From positions 4,985,001 through 5,049,000 of the forward strand of contig NC_083516.1 of the NCBI RefSeq assembly GCF_032362555.1: a stretch of DNA of 64,000 bases, given 5' to 3'. This DNA comes from Amyelois transitella (lineage: Eukaryota; Arthropoda; Insecta; Lepidoptera; Pyralidae). Below the pieces are notes generated by a model. It was not told the DNA's origin, made no database searches, and saw only the letters and a program-made list of their open reading frames with translations. The position numbers and the translations under genes are program-made. How positions within the stretch are numbered: position 1 is the first letter of the stretch; every line of letters starts with the position of its first letter. This document shows positions 26,712-37,581 of the stretch, in pieces.

Positions 26712-26999
26712 TATAAATAATTATACATACATACATACATATGGTCACGTCTATATCCCTTGCGGGGTAGACAGAGCCAACAGTCTTAAAAAGGCTGAAT
26801 GGCCACGTTCAGCTTTTTGGCTTAATGATAGAATTGAGATTCAAATAGTGACAGGTTGCTAACCCAACGCCTAAAAAAGAATCCCAAGTTTGTAAGCCTA
26901 TCCCTTAGTCGCCTTTTACGACATCCATGGAAAAGAGCTGGAGTGGTCCTATTCTTTTTTGTGTTGGTGCCGGGAACCACACGGCACTATAAATAATTA
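26712..26999 (-). mobile_element. Complete ATGT-tailed SINE with 12-bp target duplication, nested in the Helitron
   Basis: The body is 26724-26987 (264 bp) on the minus strand. Direct repeats TATAAATAATTA lie at 26712-26723 and 26988-26999. The 5' end reads GTGCCGTGTGGTTCCCGGCA; the 3' end is a run of TATG units. This is the best-bounded copy of the family and defines its ends. I see no convincing tRNA-type box A/B in the head. Confidence 0.9.
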
Positions 27000-27527
27000 A
27001 TTCTTATATTTATTATGATGATAAAAAAAATAGCATTTTATTGATTTAATTCATTATGCTTTGTTTATTGATTTAGTTCCCGTGGTTTAGATATTTATTT
27101 TTTGACCACCCGATACGAGATGGCGCCTCATGAGAATTTAAGAAATAACACGATTGTAGCCGCCGGCAAAATTTTTAATTAATTAAGTTTTAATTAAGTA
27201 ATTTTAGTTTCGCCAGTACTTACTGTTTCACCACATCTTTAAGAAGATTTTTTTTTATATATGAGAAGATTTTTTTATGTAGGTAGTTTGACGCACCCCG
27301 CATCGGCGACGGTTGCCATGTTCCTCAAGATTAGCAGGAATAACACACCTATAGTAACGTCAGTACTTACCGTTTCACCATTGATTTAGTTCCCGTGGTT
27401 TAGATATTTATTTTTTGACCACCCGAAACGAGATGGCGCCACATGAGAATTTAAAAAATAACGCGATTGTAGCCGCTGGCAAATTTTTTAATTAATTAAA
27501 AATTCGTTTTTCATTGATTTAGTTTCC

Positions 27528-28505
27528 ATGGTTAAGACATTTTCTTATTTGGAGAAAATAACAGGGAATCGCATTATGGGTGGTACCACTGTATTATTTT
27601 GTGGTGATTTCCGCCAGACTCTACCCGTAATAAGCCGAGGTACTAGAGCTGATGAAGTAAGCGCATGTCTCAAACGATCCATACTCTGGCCTCAGGTTAG
27701 GAAATTAAGTCTAACACGTAATACGTTAGGTGGTATCCCTCGAGCGCAAGAATTCACAAATGTGTTATTAAAAATCGGTAATGGTACGTTGCCTGAATCG
27801 AACGGATTGGTGACTCTGCCAGAGAACCTCTGTCAAGTAGTCACTTCGGTGGAGGAACTTATCCATTTCGTTTATGGAGACCTGTCTCAAATAATTCATC
27901 ACGAGGATTCTTGGATATGCGAGCGAGCAATCCTAACACCCAAAAATGAGCAACCAGCTGCTAATAATTTAAGTATTTTGGAAAAAAAATTATATACCAA
28001 TCCATAAATACAGTTTTAGATAGTACCTACCGATGCTACAACTTATCCGGTAGAGTTCCTTAATTCACTTTCGGCATCTGGACTGCCCGCGCATACAATT
28101 GCACTAAAAGTAGGCATTCCAATTATGTTGCTACGCAACTTAACGCCGCCGAAACGTTGTAATGGGACTCGCCTTAAAGTGGTGTCGCTTCATAACAATA
28201 TTATAGAAGCTAAAATTCTTACTGGTTGTGCAGCTGGTGAAATTGTTTTTATACCGCGCATTCCCCTCATTCCCAACAACTTTCCATTTCAATTTAAGCG
28301 TGTACAGTTTCCAGTGGCTATATGTTTCGCGATGACAATTAACAAATCGCAAGGTCTTGGAGCAGCCGGAGTCGACCTCAGGACAAATTGCTTCTCACAC
28401 GGACAGCTCTACGTCGCTTGCTCGCGGGTCACCAGCTGTGACAGTTTATTTGTGATGTCTCCAATGGGCAAGACAGCAAATGTTGTATACAAAGAGATAC
28501 TTTAA
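27528..28505 (+). pseudogene. PIF1-like helicase fragment of Helitron RepHel, frame-broken
   Basis: The first open part (27528-28007) has LFCGDFRQTLPVISRGTR (Walker B region GDFRQ) and later WPQVRKLSLTRN. A frame break and stops follow. The second part (28125-28505) holds [33 protein letters not shown] and [18 protein letters not shown], the PIF1 C-terminal motifs, and ends at a natural stop. The N-terminal helicase motif (Walker A) and the whole Rep nuclease are missing. This copy cannot make active RepHel, so it was presumably mobilised by an autonomous relative. Confidence 0.9.
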
Positions 28506-28769
28506 CTTTCCATTATTATACTTACCTTTTTTTGTCTTTAGAATTTATTCGTTTTTTAACAGCTGCGCCCCCGAGACTTTGCTTTTGTAGGAAAAATAAA
28601 TTATGTTCTATTCCAGGCATTATTCTTCCTAGCATCCTCAAACACGCACCCACGTAGGCACATCTATTTTTTTGCATAATATTAGTTTATGTCAATGCAA
28701 GGCTCTTAATCTAAGCAATCTTTTTATGGAAGCGAAATTAACGCAGGCGAAGCCGCGGGCAAAAGCTAG

Positions 28770-29054
28770 TGGTATTTAAAAATCGTAATAAGTATCTTTT
28801 CATTGAGCTTAAACTGAGTCCACTGCGTCTTTTAATTTGACTTAATCTAATACCGATCGAAGTTTACCCACTGTTGCATAGCCCAAGCCCATCTAAATAA
28901 AAATCGACGACTTAGTACTGAAATAAAAGCTATTTACGTCTTTTAGGATACAGATTTTGTTGTTATCTATCTATAGATTTCATCCAGCAGCACGTTGTAA
29001 CGCCATTTTGGTGCGGGAACCGAATAAAATTTCTTCGTTATGAGCCGAATATAT
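28770..29054. repeat. Distal piece of unit 1 (repeated at 37027-37309)
   Basis: 285 bp beginning TGGTATTTAAAAATCG and ending GAGCCGAATATA. Non-coding. Confidence 0.85.
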
Positions 29055-30199
29055 AAGTTAATTCACTTCTTATGACTTTAATTTGTTAGATAGTGTCCTG
29101 TGCAGTCTACACAAAGAATAATCCAAGTTAAAGCAGTAATCCCATAATATGTGTAACCTCTTCGTTGGTCACAGCCTATACCCATCGCTATGTGATTTTG
29201 AACTCTTTATCATACTATTGTTTTCCTGTCATCTAATATGTGCATAATCCACTTTTAACTTGAGTGACTTATTATATCAAGATAGTTTATTTTTTATGGA
29301 AGTTATGGATAAGCTGTTATGTATTTTACACTTGAAACAGTTCTTATAGACGGATCCCGCTCTTGGCTCGTTGCGACGAACCTGCATTTACAGTGGACTT
29401 CACGTGACGGACCGAGATTATCTTGTAATTTAGGTATAATATGTAATGAACACTCATTTTGAGAAGTATTTCCGTTTGCAGGGAAACAGTGCTCAGAATT
29501 CGGTACTTTGCTCTACACAATTAATTATAACTTAGCATTTTTATAATAATTTAGGAGAAATTGTTAAAACACATTTCAGAGGACGACAAAGATATGTGGC
29601 AAGCGTGGTGAATAGATTTTTTTTTAATTTTTATGAAAACAAAAGTTATGAAAATTCGAAATGTGACATTCCGGTTTGTCTTAATGCTGTATTATGGAAT
29701 AAAATATCCTCACCAATATTTTGATCTTTGTTTTGAAATTTTAACCTTAATGCTCTTAATAATAAGTTCGTAGGTTCTACTCATGAAATAAATTATCATA
29801 ATACATTATCCATAGTAGTTAACGATTGTATTCAGTTGTATGCCGTAATTAAAACGGTCTAATTTGATTGTGTGCTATTATTATTATTATTATACTATAC
29901 ATAATGTATACACTATACATACATAACATAGTGTTTCTTAGTTCAGGGTTATCGAAAATAACAATAATTTGACAAGAAACTTAAAAGCAGTTTATTTTTT
30001 TGACAAAAGAAAAAAAGCAATAAGACAAAGGTAAAATATGTTGTAGATAAAAGGATGGCTATCCTTTTTAAGGAATCTTAAAAATACACCATTCAAATAA
30101 TTTTATTAGTTTTCCAAACACCTGGTCTCTTATCATGTCTTTTAATTATCTTATGGTCATACCATTTACGAAGTGGGAAAACGGATACATAAATTACAA

Positions 30200-31379
30200 T
30201 ACGGATAAGGGAACTATATTTTCTATCACCAAAATTTATATTTGTCATCAAGTTGTATCACCTAATAAATAGATCTATCGCCACGAAATATTTTCGTTCT
30301 CAGATAAACAAAAATTGTTCCCAGGTATGAATTATCAAATTAATGTTAATATATGTGTAAAATAAGAGATCGATAACCAATAAAATTATATTGAATTACA
30401 TGAATATAAACTTCGTTCTTATACCTAATAATAGTTTTGTTACTTAAATAATAGCTCTGTGCTCAGAATGGTAGATCTGTCACCAAATAAATCGATTATC
30501 GATCCCTGACTGCGACTCCTTTTTATTTGATATTTTGTCACCAATACAGTAGTAACATTTTATTTCGTTCAGATATTAAATTAATAATATTCGTTACCAA
30601 TTTAATACATCAATTTATAATTTTAATGAAAAAATGATCAAAGGGGCGGAGACAAATTGGCGCGCTTTAAAAATTGACCAATCCGGCCTCAACGATGGGT
30701 AGTAGTTAACTATTGATTATTTTAACTTTAATTAAGTGTTTTATCTACTATTCTGCTAGCCATAAGCCAGCTATTTTAAACCAGCGCTGATTGTTCAGTG
30801 GTTATTATTTTTAAGAATAAATATTGATTATTTTAACTTTAATTAAGTGTTTTATCTACTATTCTGCTAGCCATAAGCCAGCTATTTTAAACCAGCGCTG
30901 ATTGTTCAGTGGTAATTATTTTCAACAATAAATATTGATTATTTTAACTTTAATTGTTTTATTTACTACTCTGCTAAAAATTTTATTTAAATATAATTTA
31001 TACTACCAGTGGAAATTTAGAACCTTGGGAGTCTAGTTAAGTAGCAGAATCTTTTGGTTGAAACGATGATGACAACCCTAATTTTTTATTTGAACTTAAT
31101 GCAATTTTCTAGTAACATAATATGATTTATTGGTGATCTCTTTAAATTAGTTTGCTTAAATACTTATTAGGACACACCTATTATAATACATACAAAAACA
31201 TTTATTTGGTACTAGACCTTATATCTCAGGATTTTAGGTGATTTATTGTGGAACTGATTTTGCATTGTTTGGTGACTACATTTTGGTGACAGATCTACTA
31301 TGTTGAGGACAAACCCTATTATTTAAGAAACACAAAACTAATTAAATTGGTGATAGCTTAAATGATACCCTACGGATAA
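30200..31379. mobile_element. 1162-bp non-autonomous TIR element with 9-bp target duplication; empty site in unit 1
   Basis: The element is 30209-31370. Direct repeat TACGGATAA at 30200-30208 and 31371-31379; the unoccupied single TACGGATAA is at 23231-23239. The ends are GGGAACTATATTTTCTATCA and, inverted, GGGTATCATTTAAGCTATCA, so CTATCACCAA matches at the same depth. The motif TCACCAA or its reverse recurs many times through both subterminal regions. An internal tandem repeat of about 120 bp spans 30710-30960. No transposase frame. The 9-bp duplication and G start suggest a Mutator-like origin, but this is inference. Confidence 0.9.
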
Positions 31380-31836
31380 TACATATTGTCTAGATACAGT
31401 GAATGGGGAATAAGATAAACAATACATATCTTGTTTGTCTGTCAGTTTTGCCTACCATGACTAACATACACGACGATTAAGAAAGTGGTATTTAAACAAT
31501 TTTAGTCTCTGTTTTTTCCATTACGGATAAATAAAAAGAAATGTTTAGTACATTCCTACATTTTTTCTGGTTCTCTGTACGGACCAAGTTACCAATGAAC
31601 TTATGTATGTAAGACTTGCGTAGGTTGCTTGCAATACTTGTACATCACTGAACCATCGCCTCCCTCCGCAATTGCCCTTTCTCTGCGATGTAAGATCATG
31701 GTTTGAGTCGCGGTCAAACAATCAACGTCTCATTCAAGCGCCTCCCTTCTAATTTAATTCATAACTCGATCAACGTGGGCGTGCTGGCGGGCCAATGGCT
31801 TGACTTGGATCTTCAAGAAAACACCCGTATACAAAT

Positions 31837-32192
31837 TCTATAATATAAAAATGAATCGCAGAATGTGTTGGCAAGCGCATAATTCAAAAAGCGTGGACCA
31901 AATTGACCAATTCTTTTTTTAAATGTTCGTTGAAGTTCGAGGATGGTTTTAACCGGGAGAAAATTCGAATAATTGGCAGAAAAACCCTAAAACAGCCCTT
32001 TTCTTTTAACTATACAAACGTTTTCTAACTAATATAATATTTATAATCGCTGTACAAAATTAAAAAAATAAATTTTATATTTAAATATGATTGATATTTA
32101 AATGTAATTTTTTTTTTGCCCCGATTATAAAATGGGCAAGAACAAAAAACAGCACAGGTTTTTGACAGAACGAAGTCTGTCGGGTCCGCTAG
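31837..32192 (+). mobile_element. Non-autonomous Helitron-like element, copy in unit 2
   Basis: Counterpart of 23697-24052, same TC start and hairpin-CTAG end, with few substitutions. Confidence 0.7.
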
Positions 32193-32345
32193 TATATAAT
32201 AAAGTAATTTGACTTTATTAAGGCTTGCCTCGATTCGTTTTATTATATGAAGCCATTAGATCAATAAATTTCTAGTTTCTGTCTTTCTTTTGAACGACGA
32301 CTATGGTTTGCAGCGAAGTTTTTAGCTAACTTTAATAATGTATCG

Positions 32346-34333
32346 GCTGCTTCTATTCACTCGTAGATTGTAAATGTCAAGAAACATTAAGGTTTACATC
32401 GCATAAAAAAGATTCCTGTCTTTAATTAGCAACTGGTCAATCAAGTAACCTTTGAATCTCATCGTAAAGTAATCCATCCTAACGTGGCCTTCTTTGCTAA
32501 CAGAGCGCAGCACCTAAGTCGTATACACCTAATCACTTACATTAGAATACAGAAGTGCAGTTACAAGTAATTTTAAATAGTCGAACATGCCTTGATTAAA
32601 CTAAACATACTAAATGGACTTATATAAATGTAGAAGAAGTACTAAGTGTAAAAGCATGTAAGGTCGAATTGCACCGCTGCGCTGCAGACTCTTTTGTTTA
32701 AACACAACAGCTACGATAGGCTCGTCTTGTAACGCGTAGCACAAGATAGGAAAATGTTGATCAAAAATTCGAGTCTAGTGTCTATTGGATCTGTCTACCG
32801 CGTAACGGATAAAGACGTCATATTGTGTGGGTATTACCTAAGTACATCCATAAAATAATATAAAGGGAAAGGATTTTTTGGTTTTTAATTCGTTACAAAA
32901 AATATTTATAATAATAAAAACATTATTATTATAAAGATTTTTTGGAATGAATTGAAACCAATATAGATAAGAATTTAAAGTATAAACACCTGAAGCAGGT
33001 AAAGTCTGTACTATCATAATCAACCCTACAAAACAATCGACCCAGAATATCTGTTTAAATGTTCTTACCTACTTTTATTGCCCATAGCCCCTTGGTCTTT
33101 CATTGTTTAACCCAAAGTATAAATGGGCAAATCGAATAAAATTAGAAGTTGGGAACCCTTTGAGCAGGCACTGCGTAGGCAGGAGGCCCTTCAGGCCCCG
33201 CCACTAAAAGTCCGGTTAAGTTGTAAAGCCCTTCAGGCAACAACGAGTAATTTCATAAAAAAAAAAGAAATAGAAGTCTACTGCTGCACGCCGAAGCAAG
33301 AGCATGTATTTGACCTTCGTGGATTTCGAAAAAGCCTTCGCTGCTTCTATTCACTCGTACATTGTAAATGTCAAGAAACATTAAGGTTTACATCGCATAA
33401 AAAAGATTCCTGTCTTTAATTAGCAACTGGTCAATCAAGTAACCTTTGAATCTCATCGTAAAGTAATCCATCCTAACGTGGCCTTCTTTGCTAACAGAGC
33501 GCAGCACCTAAGTCGTAGACACCTAATCACTTACATTAGAATACAGAAGTGCAGTTACAAGTAATTTTAAATAGTCGAACATGCCTTGATTAAACTAAAC
33601 ATACTAAATGGACTTATATAAATGTAGAAGAAGTACTAAGTGTAAAAGCATGTAAGGTCGAATTGCACCGCTGCGCTGCAGACTCTTTTGTTTAAACACA
33701 ACAGCTACGATAGGCTCGTCTTGTAACGCGTAGCACAAGATAGGAAAATGTTGATCAAAAATTCGAGTCTAGTGTCTATTGCATCTGTCTACCGCGTAAC
33801 GGATAAAGACGTCATATTGTGTGGGTATTACCTAAGTACATCCATAAAATAATATAAAGGGAAAGGAATTTTTGGTTTTTAATTCGTTACAAAAAATATT
33901 TATAACAATAAAAACATTATTATTATAAAGATTTTTTGGAATGAATTGAAACCAATATAGATAAGAATTTAAAGTATAAACACCTGGAGCAGGTAAAGTC
34001 TGTACTATCATAATCAACCCCACAAAACAATCGACCCAGAATATCTGTTTAAATGTTCTTACCTACTTTTATTGCCCATAGCCCCTTGGTCTTCCATTGT
34101 TTAACCCAAAGTATAAATGGGCAAATCGAAAGAAATTTGAAGTTGGGAACCCTTTGAGCAGCCACTGCGTCGGCCGGAGGCCTTTCAGGCCCCGCCACTA
34201 AAAGTCCGGTTAAGTTGTAAAGCCCTTCAGGCAACAACGAGTAATTTCATTAAAAAAAAAAAGAAAAATTAGAAGTCTACTGCTGCACGCCGAAGCAAGA
34301 GCATGTATTTGACCTTCGTGGATTTCGAAAAAA
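32346..34333. repeat. Local tandem duplication (about 1 kb) inside unit 2
   Basis: 32346-33339 and 33340-34333 are near-identical, each ending in a piece of the LINE reading frame (TTGACCTTCGTGGATTTCG). The junction joins LINE sequence to GCTGCTTCTATTCACTCGTA. Both copies contain the small retroposon, so the duplication followed both insertions. Confidence 0.85.
33145..33275 (+). mobile_element. Small A-tailed retroposon (first of two duplicated copies)
   Basis: About 110 bp of GC-rich DNA (TGGGAACCCTTTGAGCAG ... CAACAACGAGTAATTTC) ending in an A-rich tail. Flanked by (A)ATTAGAAGT-like repeats that occur only once at the empty site in unit 1 (near 25000). Second copy at about 34140-34275. 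Not coding. It resembles a SINE or a very short LINE 3' end. Confidence 0.65.
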
Positions 34334-35381
34334 ACAGGCTACGTGAAATTGGAGTCCCCGAGAAAATCACGAACTTGATTAGGGCCCTCTACGGAAATTA
34401 TTCTTGTAGAGTGACCCACAATGGCCTCGTCTCGGAGGACATACCGGTTCATGCTGGTGTGCGGCAGGGATGTCTTCTTTCGCCTCTCCTCTTCCTTGTC
34501 GTTCTCGATGGCATAATGCATGACACGACCAACAACAAGCGCCGCGGCATAGAGTGGGGCCTCTCCAATATCTTAGAAGACTTGGACTATGCCGATAATC
34601 TATGCCTGTTGAGTCACACACGTGCCGACATGCAGGCCATGCTGGACGACCTACGACGAGAGGCTTTGAAGGTTGGACTAAAAGTGAATATCAGGAAGAC
34701 CCAGGAAATGAGGTGCGGGACAACTGGCTCCCTGCCATTGCTTATCGGCGCAGAGGGGGTGGAGAGAGTCCACAAGTTCACCAACCTCGGTAGTGAAGTG
34801 TCGGAAACTAGAGGGACCGAAGAGGACATCACTTCGAGAATCGCCAAGGCAAGAGCAACCTTCGCACAGCTCCGTCCTGTATGGCAATCACGGAAACTGA
34901 CTAGGAGAGTTAAGCTCAAAATATTCCGGTCCAATGTGAAAACCGTTTTGCTGTATGGTGTGAGACGTGGAAGGTCACTAAAGACATCTCGCACCGTCTC
35001 CAAGTCGTCATTAACCGCTGTCTTCGCCGTATTCTCGGTGTTTACTGGCCTGAGAAAATCTCCAACGTAGACCTGTGGGAACGCTGCGGTGAGACTCCGA
35101 TCGACCAGCAGATCAAACGCCGCAAATGGAACTGGATCGGCCACACGCTTCGAAGGGACCCCGAACACATACCGAGGCAAGCCCTAGACTGGAATTCCCA
35201 AGGAAAGCGTAAACGTGGCTGCCCTAAACAGACCTGGCGGCGGACAATCTGAAGAAGAATCTAGGGAAGACTTGGAGCGAAATAAAACGCGAAGCTCAAG
35301 ACCGATCGGGATGGCGACGCACTGTGGATGCCCTCTGCCCCAGCTAGGGGACATAGGACCTTAAGTCAAGTAAGTCAGACC
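34303..35381 (+). pseudogene. 5'-truncated LINE endonuclease-reverse transcriptase
   Basis: A non-LTR RT fragment. The first open stretch (34303-35070) carries YLTFVDFEK, VRQGCLLSPLLFLVVLD, LEDLDYADNLCLLSH (YADN in place of the usual (F/Y)ADD), VNIRKTQEM and VKTVLLYG. A frame change near 34965 is followed by the RT C-terminal block (NRCLRRILGV, WIGHTLRRDPEHIPRQAL), another break near 35240, then DRSGWRRTVDALCPS before a natural stop at 35345-35347. About 15 residues after VDFEK appear deleted. The Asp to Asn change, deletion and two frame breaks make it dead. I do not assign a clade. About 330 bp of target sequence is repeated on both sides. Confidence 0.88.
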
Positions 35382-35716
35382 TACATCCATAAAAATAATA
35401 TAAAGGGAAAGGATTTTTCGGTTTTAAATTCGTTCCAAAAAATATTTATAATAATAAAAACATTATTATTATAAAGATTTTTTGGAATGAATTGAAACCA
35501 ATATAGATAAGAATTTAAAGTATAAACACCTGAAGCAGGTAAAGTCTGTACTATCATAATCAACCCTACAAAACAATCGACCCAGAATATCTGTTTAAAT
35601 GTTCTTACCTACTTTTATTGCCCATAGCCCCTTGGTCTTCCATTGTTTAACCCAAAGTATAAATGTGCAAATCGAATGAAATTAGAAGTCTACTGCTGCA
35701 CGCCGAAGCAAGAGCA
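35382..35716. repeat. Right copy of the long repeat flanking the LINE
   Basis: Matches 33838-34302 (which additionally contains the small retroposon) and 24704-25036 in unit 1. It ends at CGAAGCAAGAGCA, where the left side passes into LINE sequence. Consistent with an unusually long target-site duplication. Confidence 0.65.
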
Positions 35717-35913
35717 CGTATTTTTGTTCACTGATCCCTCAGATTTACTTCTTCAGCGCACATTTAGTCTAAGCTAAGGTACTAACAGTGCTGAAGTATC
35801 GTTATAACGTAGTTATCGAAGTGCCCGACTTTTCCACGTGATCAACGCTTTCAACTGTGGCGCCTGTTGTGAGCTTTTAGTGTGTTTAATCAGTGCAAAT
35901 CAATATTATAACC

Positions 35914-36540
35914 ATGAACGCCAACAAATCGATTAAGGTCACCGAGTCATCACCTGGGAACCCTTATGCTGACTTCAACATTCCTAAATTCTGCAGAAAG
36001 CAGCCCAGACTCTGGTTTATGAAGTTCAACGCCATTATGAACCAAACAAAGGCAAGTGACATTAAAAAAAGTTTATTATTATTACACCATTTGGGTAAAG
36101 AAGAATTGATCGAAATAAGCGATATTGTAGGTAATTATCCAATTGAAAGCATATTTCTAATAGTTATGAACCGACTTATATGTGTATATGGACAGTCTGA
36201 GTACGAAAAAATAAAAGAAAATTACTGCTCCCAAGATATCAATTTAGTTGTGCCATCAGTTGCCGACTTAGCCCATGAAATAAACGAATTAAAATTAAAA
36301 GTTCAATCTGTTAAGGAAGACTTACGTAAATTTGAGCACGAACCTGAACAACACGATCTTACCAATACTCGATCAGTGCGACGTCTGTCTTCAAGTAGAG
36401 ATAAAAATATAGAAATATTCGCCAAACAGCGAGCAAAGCCAGGCGACCTCAATTATTTTTGCTTTTATCATTATATATTTAAAAGTAAAGCACTAAAATG
36501 TGGCGATTACACTAATTGTAATTTTGACTCTTTATTATAA
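35914..36540 (+). CDS. Gag-like protein, second copy in unit 2
   Basis: Protein identical to the copy at 25235-25861; flanks are also near-identical, offset 10679 bp throughout. It lies downstream of the LINE fragment. Identity of the protein reflects recent duplication and by itself says nothing about selection. Confidence 0.65.
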   Translation: MNANKSIKVTESSPGNPYADFNIPKFCRKQPRLWFMKFNAIMNQTKASDIKKSLLLLHHLGKEELIEISDIVGNYPIESIFLIVMNRLICVYGQSEYEKIKENYCSQDINLVVPSVADLAHEINELKLKVQSVKEDLRKFEHEPEQHDLTNTRSVRRLSSSRDKNIEIFAKQRAKPGDLNYFCFYHYIFKSKALKCGDYTNCNFDSLL

Positions 36541-37309
36541 TCATCGAGATAAAATACGAATGTAGAAAAAAGGGACATTGTCCAACAAAGTGTTACATGA
36601 AAGCAATAAAGTAACAAGTTTACATACTCATTGAACCACATTATATAAATAAATATTAATGTTGTTAACTTAACCGTAAACTTACTTGTTATTTGACGTT
36701 TAAGTAATTTGCGAATAAGTGCAATGTTGTATTACCCGTAAATTTTTAATATTAATTAAGTTTGTAATAAACTCTTGTATTTTGTACCTATATGCAGGAA
36801 TATATATGTAATTGTTTGATTTAATACCTAGTTTTTTAATCATTAATCATGTATTTATTTCTCGAATATGTTCACAATATACAAAGGTCTCAAGTATTCA
36901 ATGCAATTTTACTAATTATTGACTTTAATGCCCTTAGTTGCTAAGTATTTTGTAGCTAAGTCTCAATACCACAATTGGACCATCTACCCCGTAAAGATTT
37001 ACTCGTATAAGAAATATAATCTCTAATGGTATTTAAAAATCGTAATAAGTATCTTTTCATTGAGCTTAAACTGAGTCCACTGCGTCTTTTAATTTGACTT
37101 AATCTAATACCGATCGAAGTTTACCCACTGTTGCATAGCCCAAGCCCATCTAAATAAAAATCGACGACTTAGTACTGAAATAAAAGCTATTTACGTCTTT
37201 TAGGATACAGATTTTGTTGTTATCTATCTATAGATTTCATCCAGCAGCACGTTGTAATGCCATTTTGGTGCGGGAACCGAATAAAATTTCTTCGTTATGA
37301 GCCGAATAT

Positions 37310-37581
37310 ACCATTTGATATTGAGTTTATATGTGTATCCAATGAAGATATGATGTATAAAATGTATGACTACCCGGCAGCTTGCCAAATTGAGTTTTGC
37401 ACCAGATATAATTTAGTAAATTATTATGTCTTCGGCATGTGACTTGGGAGTTATTCTAGAGATTAAAGCAGGAATTTTAAAACTACGAGTTTATACGAAG
37501 GCAACCTTCTTTGTATACGCCATAGCAACGGTTGTCATTTCAACGGTTTGTTAGCGAAAAGTGTCAGATAATATTAAAAAT
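37310..37581. other. Unique sequence after the duplication
   Basis: A 61-codon frame spans the duplication edge (37257-37442); I see no family features and do not call it a gene. Short inverted words (GGCAACC/GGTTGTC) only. Confidence 0.4.

Larger units (their letters stand above)
26348..28769 (+). mobile_element. 2.4-kb Helitron with precise empty site in unit 2
   Basis: Starts TCCATCCATACATATAATAA and ends GCGGGCAAAAGCTAG, preceded by a GCGAAGCCGCGG-type GC hairpin. Flanks are A (26347) and T (28770). The same AT junction is uninterrupted in unit 2 at 37026/37027, exactly as expected for Helitron insertion into AT. Inside: a TCTG microsatellite, a SINE, two direct repeats of about 125 bp (near 27060-27190 and 27375-27500) and a broken PIF1-like helicase segment. 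The Rep domain is missing. Confidence 0.93.
22087..29054. repeat. Segmental duplication, unit 1
   Basis: Homologous to 29055-37309. Breakpoint words: AAGTTAATTCACTTCTTATG starts each unit (22087 and 29055), and TATGAGCCGAATATA ends each (29054 and 37309). Unit 1 carries the Helitron 26348-28769, absent from unit 2. It lacks the TIR element, the LINE and the 1-kb tandem duplication of unit 2. Shared parts differ by scattered substitutions and small indels only, and 24705-26347 aligns to 35384-37026 with no net indel. Confidence 0.92.
29055..37309. repeat. Segmental duplication, unit 2
   Basis: Second copy of the unit starting at 22087. Own insertions: TIR element 30209-31370, a roughly 110-bp retroposon seen twice (near 33150 and 34140), a tandem duplication 32346-34333, and a LINE fragment 34303-35381 flanked by about 330 bp of repeated target. 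The Helitron site is empty (37026/37027). Confidence 0.92.

Noticed and set aside
34614..35180. 188-codon minus ORF
   Set aside because: Antisense shadow of the LINE reverse transcriptase.
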